Source: Ignavibacteriales bacterium (GTDB lineage: Bacteria; Bacteroidota; Ignavibacteria; Ignavibacteriales; Ignavibacteriaceae). From it: DNA of 64,000 nucleotides. A model generated the notes under the pieces. That model was not told where the DNA came from, searched no databases, and saw only the letters and a list, made by a program, of their open reading frames with translations. A program made the translations under genes and the position numbers. Location of the stretch: NCBI GenBank assembly GCA_015709675.1, contig CP054182.1:3575448-3639447 (forward strand), read 5' to 3'. Position 1 is the first letter of the stretch. Every line of letters starts with the position of its first letter. Of the stretch, positions 7,892-16,917 are shown one piece after another.

Positions 7892-10189
7892 ATGGATCAG
7901 GCATTTTATCAGCGGCTGCTCGAAACTTTCCGGGTAGAGGCTGACGAACATCTGATGAATATCACCAATGGTCTGCTCGAACTTGAGCAGCTTCATGGTG
8001 AAGAGGAGCGTGCTTCACTGCTTGAAACCACATACAGGGAAGCGCACAGTCTTAAGGGAGCTGCGCGCGCAGTCGGGATTAGTGAGATTGAAACCATCTG
8101 CCAAACTGTTGAATCCGCGTTTTCAGCACTTAAACAAGGGCAGCTTGAATCAGCTAAAGATTTGTTTGACCTGCTGCATGAAGGTGTAGACCTGATTTCC
8201 GGTTTCCTCAGGGCAAAGGATGATGCAGGCAAAATGGAAGTCAGTCTGAATATCGAAGATTTAACAAAGGATCTGTCGGAATATCTTGTACTGAATATTG
8301 ATGACTCAATAGATAAGCTGAAAAAAAAGCTTCCTGCTGATATATCCCATGAGCAGCCTCCTGCTGAAGAAATACCCCCGGCAGCGGTAAAAGAAAGAGT
8401 GCTGCATGACCGGCAGACACCGGAGCATAAAAAACTGCAGCGTGCGGCTGAACAGAGTGTTTCCGATACGGTGCGTATCTCCACAGCAAAGATAGATGAG
8501 CTCTTCGTAAAAACGCAGGAAATTATATATACAAAACTTTCCATGGAGCAGATTCAGAATGAGCTTTCGTGGATTGAAATGATGCTGACCAGTCTGACTG
8601 ACAAGTACCGGATCACACGGTTTGAGTTTGAACGCACCTTTCCGCAGCATCTGGATAATCTGAACCGCCTTCTGGGCCCGCATCAGGATATGCTGAATGA
8701 TCTTTCACGAAAGGTGAAATATCTCAGTAAAGAGTCGCGCAAGGGTCTTCGCCAGTCATCAAACAATATTGAAAACCTGATAGACAATATCAAGGAAGTA
8801 CTGCTTCTCCCCTTCTCTCATCTTACGGCAGGTTTTCCTAAACTGGTGAGAGATCTTGGCCGTGACCTGAAAAAAGATGTTGATATCGTAATCAACGGTG
8901 CGGATATACAGTGTGATAAACGAATTCTTGAGGAGCTGAAAGATCCTTTCATTCATCTTCTCAGAAACAGTATTGACCATGGTATAGAAAAACCTGACCT
9001 TCGCGTAAAGCATAAGAAACCGGTGCAGGGTAAAATTACCATTTCCATTCAGTCCTCCGAAGGGGGAAAGGTTATTATTACGGTTGAGGATGACGGTGAC
9101 GGTATTGATATTGAAAAACTGAAACGGTCAATTCTTGCAAAACAGATTATGGAGCCCCAGCGCCTCAGTTATCTGACCGAACCGGAACTGCTTAACATGA
9201 TATTCTATTCTGATGTATCCACCGCGGATACAATTTCTGATATATCAGGCCGGGGGCTCGGAATGGCTATTGTAAAAGAAAAAATCGAAAAACTGGATGG
9301 CAGCATCAGAGTTGAATCAGTACGGCAGAAAGGGGTTAAATTCACCATCTCACTGCCGGTATATCTCGCGTCACTGCGCGGTATTGTGCTCAGATGCAAT
9401 GAATCATTCTTCGCAATCCCGACGGTTCGTATATCCCGGATTATCCGCATAAACCGGTCGAATATCAAATCAGTCGGAAATAAGGAAACCGTAAATATCG
9501 AAGGATATCCGGTGGCTCTGGTGGGGCTGGCAGATTTACTTGGCATCCGCGGCACAAAAAGCAGCGGCAATCCAAAATACCTTACCTGCCTTTATGTTAA
9601 ATCAGGTGAAAAACGCGTTGCTTTCTGGGTTGATGAGATTTTAGATGAACGGGAAATCATCATCAAGCCGTTTAATCCCCAGTTAAGCAGAGTGAAAAAT
9701 TTTTCGGGGGCAACATTGCTTGCCAACGGTAAAATAGTGCCGGTTCTGAATGTCTTTGATCTGATTGCATCAGTGGAAAAAGAAAGCAGAGCCGTGCAGC
9801 AGAGCAGTGAAGAAAAATCCACTACAGAGAAAAAGATTCTGGTGGTTGATGATTCCATAACTTCACGCATGCTGGTAAAAGATATATTGGAATCGTTCGG
9901 ATATAACGTTAAAGCAGCTTTTGACGGTCTTGATGCATATACCACACTGCAGCTGGAGCATTTTGATCTGGTTGTTTCTGATGTGGAAATGCCAAGAATG
10001 AGCGGCTTTGAACTTGCCCAGAGTATCCGTAAAGACGCAAAACTACGGAACCTACCCGTAATCCTGGTTACTTCTCTGGCCAAACCGGAAGACCGGGAAC
10101 GGGGTATTCAGGCAGGTGCTAATGCTTATATCGTTAAAAGCAGTTTTGACCAGTCAGCACTTCTTGATACTATAGAGAGACTTATATGA
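7892..10189 (+). CDS. cheA: CheA histidine kinase fused to CheW-like and receiver domains (WspE-like)
   Basis: A 765-residue hybrid kinase. P1/Hpt domain at 1-110 with phospho-acceptor His52 in the motif REAHSLKGAARAVG; no recognisable P2; dimerisation region about 185-300; HATPase about 310-480 with HLLRNSIDHGIEKP (N box), VEDDGDGIDI (G1) and ISGRGLGMAIV (G2); CheW-like P5 about 490-620; receiver domain 645-765 with VVDDS at its start, phospho-acceptor Asp697 (VVSDVEMPRMSG) and a VTSLAKPEDRERG segment. A CheA with a C-terminal receiver is the WspE/FrzE arrangement of systems that act on targets other than the flagellar motor. The start lies 1 base after the receptor stop and it overlaps cheB by 4 bases. 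Confidence 0.95.
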   Translation: MDQAFYQRLLETFRVEADEHLMNITNGLLELEQLHGEEERASLLETTYREAHSLKGAARAVGISEIETICQTVESAFSALKQGQLESAKDLFDLLHEGVDLISGFLRAKDDAGKMEVSLNIEDLTKDLSEYLVLNIDDSIDKLKKKLPADISHEQPPAEEIPPAAVKERVLHDRQTPEHKKLQRAAEQSVSDTVRISTAKIDELFVKTQEIIYTKLSMEQIQNELSWIEMMLTSLTDKYRITRFEFERTFPQHLDNLNRLLGPHQDMLNDLSRKVKYLSKESRKGLRQSSNNIENLIDNIKEVLLLPFSHLTAGFPKLVRDLGRDLKKDVDIVINGADIQCDKRILEELKDPFIHLLRNSIDHGIEKPDLRVKHKKPVQGKITISIQSSEGGKVIITVEDDGDGIDIEKLKRSILAKQIMEPQRLSYLTEPELLNMIFYSDVSTADTISDISGRGLGMAIVKEKIEKLDGSIRVESVRQKGVKFTISLPVYLASLRGIVLRCNESFFAIPTVRISRIIRINRSNIKSVGNKETVNIEGYPVALVGLADLLGIRGTKSSGNPKYLTCLYVKSGEKRVAFWVDEILDEREIIIKPFNPQLSRVKNFSGATLLANGKIVPVLNVFDLIASVEKESRAVQQSSEEKSTTEKKILVVDDSITSRMLVKDILESFGYNVKAAFDGLDAYTTLQLEHFDLVVSDVEMPRMSGFELAQSIRKDAKLRNLPVILVTSLAKPEDRERGIQAGANAYIVKSSFDQSALLDTIERLI

Positions 10190-11229
10190 TCAGAGTTCTT
10201 GTTGTTGAAGATTCTCCTGTTATTCAGGAGCTTATCGTACAGTATATAAACAACGATCCGCAGATGGAGGTGATTGCTGTTGCCGTCACCGGAGTTGAAG
10301 CGGTTGAAATGGCGCAGAAGCATAAGCCCGACGTCATTACCATGGATGTTAATCTTCCTGAAATGAACGGCCTTGATGCTACAAAAAAAATCATGGAGAC
10401 CAATCCGGTCCCCATCATTATCTGCAGCGCAAATTTTAATCCAAAGGATATGGATGACACCTTTTCGGCACTGAGCGCGGGAGCAGCCGCAATTGCAGAA
10501 AAACCCCACTCTTACGGAACTAAATCCTTTGATGTGCTGATAGGCAGGCTGCTGAATAATATCAGGCTTCTTTCTGCCATAAAAGTATATAAACGAGTGC
10601 CGGTCAGGCCAATCACCGTTTCGAATCTGATTAAAAAGAGTCTGACCAAAGAGGCATACTTATTCAATAATAAATTCAGTCTTATTGCAATTGGCGCTTC
10701 AACCGGCGGACCGGTTATTATTGAACGGCTCCTTGCACATCTGCCTGAACGCTTTTCCATCCCGATAATTATCGTGCAGCATATTACCCCCGGGTTCTCA
10801 AACGGATTTGTTGAATGGCTGCAGAAATCCTCAAAAATCAATATTAAACTTGCCGAGCAGAATGAACCGATACAGCCCGGAAACTGCTATGTGGCGCCTG
10901 ATAACTGCAATTGTACTGTTTCAAAAAATATGGTGATTCATCTGGAGGATACTCCCCCCGAGCATAGCGCAAAACCTTCGGTTTCGGTGCTGTTCAGGAG
11001 TGTTGCTAAAAATGTGGGGGATAAGGCCCTTGGCATCCTGCTGACCGGTATGGGGCGGGATGGTGCCGCCGAACTTAAGATGATTAAGGACGCGGGCGGT
11101 GAGACCATCATACAGGATGCTGATTCCAGCGTGGTCTATGGTATGCCGGGAGAAGCGCTAAAACTGCACGCTGAAAAACAGGTGCTTACCCCCGAAAAGA
11201 TGATAGAATACTTCCATGAAATCAGCTAA
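10186..11229 (+). CDS. cheB: CheB protein-glutamate methylesterase (WspF-like)
   Basis: A 347-residue protein with an N-terminal receiver (phospho-acceptor Asp54 in TMDVNLPEMNG) and a C-terminal methylesterase (from about 160). The catalytic triad is visible as Ser172 (GASTGGP), His199 (VQHITPGFSNGF) and Asp292 (GMGRDGAAEL). It removes methyl groups from the receptor and opposes the CheR encoded upstream. It overlaps cheA by ATGA. The linker between domains (about 120-160) is longer than usual. Confidence 0.96.
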   Translation: MIRVLVVEDSPVIQELIVQYINNDPQMEVIAVAVTGVEAVEMAQKHKPDVITMDVNLPEMNGLDATKKIMETNPVPIIICSANFNPKDMDDTFSALSAGAAAIAEKPHSYGTKSFDVLIGRLLNNIRLLSAIKVYKRVPVRPITVSNLIKKSLTKEAYLFNNKFSLIAIGASTGGPVIIERLLAHLPERFSIPIIIVQHITPGFSNGFVEWLQKSSKINIKLAEQNEPIQPGNCYVAPDNCNCTVSKNMVIHLEDTPPEHSAKPSVSVLFRSVAKNVGDKALGILLTGMGRDGAAELKMIKDAGGETIIQDADSSVVYGMPGEALKLHAEKQVLTPEKMIEYFHEIS

Positions 11230-11320
11230 GCATATTCAACAAGGAATTTTACGCGAAAAACCTTATTTTCAAGTTGAAATAATGGAATTTACCAGAAAGG
11301 TTTAACCGATTCAGGATCGT

Positions 11321-12592
11321 ATGAATAAAGAATTACTAATTGTTGAAGACAGCCCAACCCAGCTCGAACAGCTGCGCTATATCCTTGAACAAAACGGATA
11401 TAATGTAAGAACCGCGCGTGAGGGGAAAAGTGCCTATGACATGATTCTTGAATCTAAACCGGCGCTCGTGATTTCTGATATCGTGATGCCAGAAATGAAC
11501 GGTTACGAACTCTGCACAAAAATTAAGGAAAGTCCTGACCTGAAGGATATTTCCGTTATGCTCCTGACCAACCTCTCAGACCCTCAGGATGTGATAAAAG
11601 GTCTTCAGGCCGGAGCCGATAACTTCCTGACCAAGCCTTATAACGAGTATTTCCTTCTTTCCAGAATAAGTTATATTCTGCTGAATAAGGATCTTCGCGA
11701 CCGCTCATCCTCCTCCGATATGGGCATCCATATCGTCTTCGGCGGAGAGAAGTATTTCATCAATTCTGACCGGATGCAGATCATTGATCTGCTCCTTTCA
11801 ACCTATGAAAACGCTATCCAGAAAAACAGCGAACTGGCGGAAGCGAACAAGCAGCTTCTGAATATGCACCGCGAAATCGCGCGCAAGAATATCGAACTGG
11901 AAAAGCTGAATGAGGATAAGAATAAGTTCCTCCGCATAGCTGCACATGATTTAAGAAATCCTACAAGCGCCATTCTTTCTTTCTCAGTTCTGATGATGGA
12001 AGAAATCTGGCATAAACTTGATGAAAATGAAAAAGAATTTCTCACCATTATCAAAGATTCCAGTGAATTTGTCCTGAAGCTGCTGAATGAACTGCTTGAT
12101 GTGGCAGTAATTGAATCTGGCAATCTTAGCCTCAATCTGGAAGAAACTGATATCGTTGCACTTACTGAAAAGAACGTCTCACTGAACAGAGTAATTGCCG
12201 ATAAAAAGAAACTGAAAATTGTCTTTACTCCTGAAGTACCTGAGCTGCGGCTGAGCATTGATGCTGTTAAAACAGAACAGATTCTTAATAACCTTATTTC
12301 AAATGCGATTAAATTTTCCTATCCTGAAAAGCTGATTGAAGTCAGTCTTTCAAAAAATGAAGATCAGTGTGTTATCAAGGTCACCGATCAGGGACAGGGT
12401 ATACCGCCTGAAGATTTGGTAAAACTCTTTCAGCCATTCGCACGAAGAAGTGTCAGATCAACCGCAGGCGAGCGCAGCACCGGGCTGGGGCTCTCCATCG
12501 TTAAAAAGATCGTTGAAGGCCATAAAGGTAAAATCTGGGTTGAGAGCGAAGTAGGAGTCGGCACCACATTTTTTGTTTCTTTACCGCTATAA
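11321..12592 (+). CDS. Receiver-histidine kinase hybrid, probable output partner of the chemosensory operon
   Basis: A 423-residue soluble protein with no membrane segments. A receiver occupies 1-120 (phospho-acceptor Asp53 in ISDIVMPEMNGYEL). A coiled coil (about 160-200) leads to HisKA with His209 in AAHDLRNPTSAIL, and then a HATPase domain with NLISNAIKF, VTDQGQGIPPEDL and GLGLSIVKKIVEG. It starts 91 bases after cheB, so it may have its own promoter or leader. In Wsp systems this slot holds the receiver-GGDEF protein WspR; here a receiver-kinase takes it, which suggests the phosphate signal is relayed to a further regulator not in the window. Confidence 0.92.
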   Translation: MNKELLIVEDSPTQLEQLRYILEQNGYNVRTAREGKSAYDMILESKPALVISDIVMPEMNGYELCTKIKESPDLKDISVMLLTNLSDPQDVIKGLQAGADNFLTKPYNEYFLLSRISYILLNKDLRDRSSSSDMGIHIVFGGEKYFINSDRMQIIDLLLSTYENAIQKNSELAEANKQLLNMHREIARKNIELEKLNEDKNKFLRIAAHDLRNPTSAILSFSVLMMEEIWHKLDENEKEFLTIIKDSSEFVLKLLNELLDVAVIESGNLSLNLEETDIVALTEKNVSLNRVIADKKKLKIVFTPEVPELRLSIDAVKTEQILNNLISNAIKFSYPEKLIEVSLSKNEDQCVIKVTDQGQGIPPEDLVKLFQPFARRSVRSTAGERSTGLGLSIVKKIVEGHKGKIWVESEVGVGTTFFVSLPL

Positions 12593-12780
12593 ATCAAGGA
12601 CAGTAAGGGCTTTCCCCTAAAAAGATTCCGATCCGCGGAAATCCGCGTTCGAAGATCCGAAAAATCCGCGTGCTGTGTTTCGGTGCCGGTTTAGTTCAAG
12701 GAAAATAACGACAGTAAAAACTTCCTCCCTAAAAGATTCCGATCCGCAAAAATCTCCATTCGAGGGTTCCGGAAAATTTT
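12593..12780. repeat. ~115-bp-period intergenic repeat, left locus
   Basis: Nearly two units. The core ATTCCGATCCG occurs at about 12625 and 12736, each preceded by a CCCTAAAAAG-like block and followed by AAATCCGCGTTCGAAGATCCG-like sequence. The linking segment (GCTGTGTTTCGGTGCC, then TCAAGGA, then GACAGTAA) is shared with the locus at 15755-15945. The remaining bases to 13147 are AT-rich with no gene visible. Confidence 0.75.
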
Positions 12781-13147
12781 CAGGCAAATATCGTACTTAA
12801 AAAAATAATACATTAAACTCCCCCCGAAATACTGTTTAATTTCAAAACCACTTTCCGGTCAGTTTAAATCCCCGTTTGATAACCGTTATATCCGGCTGCT
12901 CACTTTGATGCCACAATGTGCAAATTCTTACGTTTTAAGGCCGTTTATTCAAGCTTGCTTTTCGTATCACCTATCAGATGCCATCCACCTAAGCTAACAG
13001 CCGGATGATTGATAATTTGGAAAATCACATAAAATCTGCTAAATTTTATAACGCCAAATAAAAATTCGCGTCACCACCTTATCATTTACTTTTACTTGAA
13101 CTCACTTAATGTATTTTGTCAAATTATACACAATGACAGGTAAAATC

Positions 13148-14755
13148 ATGAAACAGGCTGCCTTTTTCACACTGCTGATTATTTTCCTAATCTATGATCC
13201 TGTTTTTTCTCAGGATACATGGAACTCCTATCTTAATCAGGTTCTGAATGTTCCGGTTGAATCGGAGCGTATGAAGCTCCTTGATGATCTGATGATCCAG
13301 ACTGGCATGCAGTTTCCTGCATACTCAAGGCCTATAACGCATAAGGAGTGGCAAAGATACATTAATATAATTTATGATGAGTACAAGAATTCAATGTCCC
13401 CTGCATTAAAGCAAAAAATTGAGGACTATCTGCCGGATTTTCGCTTCCAGGATAACTGGCATTTTGAGCTCTATGGAAGAACCGTACCTGAGGTTGTCTA
13501 CTCAACCGAGGGCAACCGTAATTACCTCACCAGATATGAAAAAAGAAGCCCGCTCTTCCGGCTTAACTATGAAGCCTCCCGTGATACGAATTTTGGTTTT
13601 TCTATCCGTGTTAATGTAAATAATTATCAGCCTGTATATACGGTAACGGGAAACAAAACTAATATACCAAAAGATCCCTGGGAGGACCTTGATTTCAGAA
13701 TCTTTCATAAGGCCTATTTCAGTTATCAGTCACCGCATGCTATGATTACCCTCCAGCTCGGCCGTGATAATGTAAGCTGGGGAGTGGGGAACAAAGTCAC
13801 ACTTCTCCTTTCGGATAATGTTCCTTATTATGATATGTTAAAGTTCGCTCTCTGGTTTAATGAAATTAAATTCTCAGTTATTTATGCTTCACTTACGGAT
13901 TATGAGCCCCAGAATCAGTTTAAAGGATCGTATAACGATGTAAGCGGCTTAAATAAGCCAGAAAAAAATATGCTGGTGCAGCGTGTTGAATACACACTGG
14001 CAAATAAGATAAATTTCGGGATTTCCTATATGAAAATAATTTATGGCAGATCACCAAAGCTCGGAGATGTCAACCCCCTGATCTATCAGCACAATTTATT
14101 CAAGGATTATCAGAATAGTCTTGCAAGCGCTGATTTTAGCGCTTCTGTTTTGCCCGGAGTTTTATTGTATGGTGAAATAGCTTCTGACGAAATCAACTTC
14201 AGCGGAGATGTAAAAAAGGATGGCAGTGATCCAACAGCACTTTCATATCAATTCGGTACCAGACTCTATTTTGCAGATTTCTTCTATAAAGCTGAATATG
14301 TACATATTGCCCCTTTTATGTATAACCATTTTCACTATCTCGGCAGAGCCATCGAAATTGACGGGGTTCGTTATTACGGACTTCCTCAAAGATTTGTTAC
14401 CGCAAGAGCAATGGGGCATTACTATCAGCCTGATTCAAGAAACTACTCCTTCTCAATCGAAAGACTGGTAAATAAATATCTGCGGCTCGGGCTTTCAGCA
14501 GAACGCCGGAATTATGGTGAAATCAACCTTTCAACTCCTTTCCCAGCGGCCGGGTATAAAGCAAAGACCTCGCCGAGCGGAATAGTGGAAAAAGCTTTTA
14601 TCACAGGCTTTCATGCCAACTATTTTACTTTACGTTTTCTTTCCGACTTGAATATTTACTATTCAAAATATGATAATTTTAAGAATGTGGCAGGAAATAA
14701 TTTCAACGCATGGGAGTTTCAGTTCTCATTTGGCTACCGCTTTGACTTGATTTAG
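13148..14755 (+). CDS. Outer-membrane beta-barrel protein, Wzi capsule-assembly-like
   Basis: A 535-residue protein when started at ATG 13148, which puts a clean signal peptide first (MKQAAFFTLLIIFLIYDPVFSQ); upstream in-frame ATGs at 13109 and 13130 would bury it. The mature protein is rich in alternating aromatic strands. The block LGRDNVSWGVGNKVTLLLSDNVPYYDMLK resembles the Wzi signature region, and the last residue run FSFGYRFDL is a typical barrel ending. Wzi proteins hold capsule polysaccharide at the cell surface, but many Bacteroidetes homologues have no proven role. It lies 24 bases before a second barrel gene, and the pair is flanked by copies of the same intergenic repeat. Confidence 0.7.
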   Translation: MKQAAFFTLLIIFLIYDPVFSQDTWNSYLNQVLNVPVESERMKLLDDLMIQTGMQFPAYSRPITHKEWQRYINIIYDEYKNSMSPALKQKIEDYLPDFRFQDNWHFELYGRTVPEVVYSTEGNRNYLTRYEKRSPLFRLNYEASRDTNFGFSIRVNVNNYQPVYTVTGNKTNIPKDPWEDLDFRIFHKAYFSYQSPHAMITLQLGRDNVSWGVGNKVTLLLSDNVPYYDMLKFALWFNEIKFSVIYASLTDYEPQNQFKGSYNDVSGLNKPEKNMLVQRVEYTLANKINFGISYMKIIYGRSPKLGDVNPLIYQHNLFKDYQNSLASADFSASVLPGVLLYGEIASDEINFSGDVKKDGSDPTALSYQFGTRLYFADFFYKAEYVHIAPFMYNHFHYLGRAIEIDGVRYYGLPQRFVTARAMGHYYQPDSRNYSFSIERLVNKYLRLGLSAERRNYGEINLSTPFPAAGYKAKTSPSGIVEKAFITGFHANYFTLRFLSDLNIYYSKYDNFKNVAGNNFNAWEFQFSFGYRFDLI

Positions 14756-14779
14756 AAATTTTCAGAAAGCTTTTCCCGC

Positions 14780-15676
14780 ATGAACAATTCTTATCTACTG
14801 AAAGTAATCTGCTTTTTACTATTTCTTAAGTTTACAACAAATGCATTTGGAATACAGCCTGATTCATCTGAAGAATCGTTCAAATATTCCGCAACGTTCG
14901 GTTACTGGAATGATAACTTCTGGCTTGATAAAGAATTTAATCGTTATGCCGGAACAGAACTTTTCCGTACAAATGATGATTTCCTGACCGCCAATTTCTG
15001 GTTAAGGTATGGACTAGAAAATAACGATACGCGCCACCTTGCTGATTTTTATCTGAATTTAATTACAGACAGAAAAAATAACTACAGGACCGATTTTATC
15101 GTTTTCAGATATACTTATGAAGGCAATCAAGAAAAAGAACTTATCTACAGGCTTGGTACCGGAATTGCTCTCTCGGGCAACTATGGCGGAGAAGCTATTC
15201 AAAATAAATATCATAGAGCGTTCGGTATTAAGCCGGTATCTTTAAGTTACGAAACAAACAAAACTATTCTTGCAGCATTCTATGGCTCGGTCAGATACCG
15301 GATTTATAGCATAAACAAGTTTATATTCCGCACATCAACTTCAGTGTCCTGGCTGTCAGGAAATGGTCCAAGTTTTCTGGAATATGGAATTTCCGCAATT
15401 TATAATCCCAATCTCACGGAATCTCTCTACCAGATCAGAATTCATCTCGGAAATTTGCACTATTATAAAAAATCTGCTGAACTGAGTCCTTTTTTTGATA
15501 ACGGTCTTCTGTGGGCAGTTATTGGCACAATACGGTTTTTTGATTTTGTAAATACCAGTGTCTGGATTACCGGCAATCAGTATGGAGTTAAGGATCAGAA
15601 ACATTATGGAATAGCATTTACTTTCGGAGGTACATCTCTGGTTCCGCTAAACTTTGATGATATAAAATTTCCCTGA
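14780..15676 (+). CDS. Predicted outer-membrane protein of unknown function
   Basis: A 298-residue protein with a signal peptide (MNNSYLLKVICFLLFLKFTTNAFG) and beta-strand-rich mature sequence (YSATFGYWNDNFWL, YRLGTGIALSGNYGG, HYGIAFTFGGTSLVPLNF). I do not recognise the family. Size and strand pattern suit a small 10-12-stranded barrel. It probably shares a transcript with the Wzi-like gene. Confidence 0.6.
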   Translation: MNNSYLLKVICFLLFLKFTTNAFGIQPDSSEESFKYSATFGYWNDNFWLDKEFNRYAGTELFRTNDDFLTANFWLRYGLENNDTRHLADFYLNLITDRKNNYRTDFIVFRYTYEGNQEKELIYRLGTGIALSGNYGGEAIQNKYHRAFGIKPVSLSYETNKTILAAFYGSVRYRIYSINKFIFRTSTSVSWLSGNGPSFLEYGISAIYNPNLTESLYQIRIHLGNLHYYKKSAELSPFFDNGLLWAVIGTIRFFDFVNTSVWITGNQYGVKDQKHYGIAFTFGGTSLVPLNFDDIKFP

Positions 15677-15754
15677 TATTTTTATTTTCTCCAACCCTGA
15701 GGACTTCACAGACAAATTTACTGAAGCAGTAAAATGATCTTAAACCTCATTACA

Positions 15755-15945
15755 CCATATTCCGATCCGTTAAAATCTGCGTTCGAAGATCGGTAAAATT
15801 CGCGAGCTGTGTTTGGGTGCCACTGTAAATCAAGGACAGCAAAGACAATAATGACAGTAACGACTTTCCCCTAAAAAGATTCCGATCCGTAAAAATCCGC
15901 GTTCGAAGATCCGCATAATCTGCATGCCATTGGAGTGCCATAGTG
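15755..15945. repeat. ~115-bp-period intergenic repeat, right locus
   Basis: Same family and orientation as the locus at 12593-12780. Cores TTCCGATCCG lie at about 15759 and 15879, with matching GCGTTCGAAGATC and GCTGTGTTTGGGTGCC segments between them and a shared AAATCAAGGACAG block at about 15823. Together the two loci bracket the two barrel genes as direct repeats. Confidence 0.75.
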
Positions 15946-15984
15946 TTCCCGTCATATCACATTTCATAGCATACTCAGTAAAAT

Positions 15985-16023
15985 AAAAAAGGGTGAAACC
16001 GCACAAGGCAGCTCCACCCTTTT
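15985..16023 (-). terminator. Rho-independent terminator of the KOR operon
   Basis: Stem AAAGGGTG/CACCCTTT with a T run on the minus strand, about 50 bases after the last leftward gene. Confidence 0.7.
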
Positions 16024-16070
16024 GAATAAATCAACACGAATGATGTTAACGCAGCGAAGTTATATATCGC

Positions 16071-16328
16071 TCAGTGAAAACTTTGTATAACTCCGTCAAT
16101 GGACTGAGAACGGGCATGAATCTCATTGAGCTTCTGAATGATAATCAGAATCTCCGCCCTTCTCTGCTCAATCATATCAACAAAAAGATTCCTGACCTCA
16201 GGTGAATTACACTGGTCAAGCACCTCTTCATAGAACTGTACTGAAGCAGTCTCCTTTCTCAGTGCCTCGTTAAGCATTGAGCAGGTATTCTTGCAGTTTT
16301 TCTGACATCTAACCTGCGCTGTATTCAT
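16071..16328 (-). CDS. Small ferritin-like helical protein with an N-terminal cysteine cluster
   Basis: An 85-residue protein from ATG 16328, chosen because AAGGAG lies 8 bases upstream; the longer frame lacks a site. The N-terminus has cysteines in the spacing C-x3-C-x3-C (QVRCQKNCKNTC). The rest is two amphipathic helices with KETASVQFYEEVL and LFVDMIEQRRAEILIIIQKLNEI, resembling a half of a ferritin-like/rubrerythrin bundle with Glu and Tyr positions, but there are too few ligands for a complete di-iron site in one chain. It is the last gene of the KOR operon and overlaps the gamma subunit by 20 bases. A role in iron-sulfur or redox support is inference. Confidence 0.65.
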   Translation of the reverse strand: MNTAQVRCQKNCKNTCSMLNEALRKETASVQFYEEVLDQCNSPEVRNLFVDMIEQRRAEILIIIQKLNEIHARSQSIDGVIQSFH

Positions 16329-16917
16329 AGACTGACTCCTTAGCGTTTCCATTTCGGGCTTCCTTTCTGGTTAATTCACGAACCAGTTCTTTTCCCCGCT
16401 CGATTGCCTGTTCATTAAGCGGAATAAGATGATGGTGTCGTTCAGGCAAAACTTTTTTCAAAGCGTAGATGATAGCTTCAGGTCCTATAACCGGCTTCAG
16501 CTCCAGATATGCACCAAGCATTATCATGTTCGCTGTCTGCTTCTTCTTCAGCTTTTCGGCTTCCTCAAGTACCGGTATGCCAAGAACCGTTATATCCGTT
16601 CTTTCCGGCACGCGGATAATGGAGGATTTTTCATACAGAAGAATGCCGCCGGGCTTTACTGCATTTTCGAATTTATCAAGCGAAGGCTGATTAAAAACGA
16701 TTGCCGTATCAAATTCAGAAATTATAGGAGAACTGACCGGTGTATCAGAAAGAATAACAACACAGTTTGCAGTTCCGCCGCGCATTTCAGGTCCGTATGA
16801 GGGCATCCAGCTTGTTTCTTTTTCTTCTTTTATTGCAGCATAGGAAAGGGTTTGTCCCATTGAAAGGATTCCCTGTCCGCCGAATCCGGCAATAATTATT
16901 TCTTCATTGAGTCTCAT
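16309..16917 (-). CDS. korC: 2-oxoacid:ferredoxin oxidoreductase, gamma subunit
   Basis: A 202-residue protein with the gamma-domain signature IIIAGFGGQGILSMG (7-21) and SYGPEMRGGTANCVV (about 40-54). This subunit helps bind coenzyme A and assembles with alpha and beta. Typical length. It overlaps the beta gene by 4 bases. Subunit naming follows the KOR convention; the true 2-oxoacid could be 2-oxoglutarate or a branched-chain acid. Confidence 0.9.
   Translation of the reverse strand: MRLNEEIIIAGFGGQGILSMGQTLSYAAIKEEKETSWMPSYGPEMRGGTANCVVILSDTPVSSPIISEFDTAIVFNQPSLDKFENAVKPGGILLYEKSSIIRVPERTDITVLGIPVLEEAEKLKKKQTANMIMLGAYLELKPVIGPEAIIYALKKVLPERHHHLIPLNEQAIERGKELVRELTRKEARNGNAKESVYEYSAG

Noticed and set aside
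13109-13147. Upstream start for the Wzi-like gene
   Set aside because: Would place polar residues ahead of a clean signal peptide that starts at 13148.
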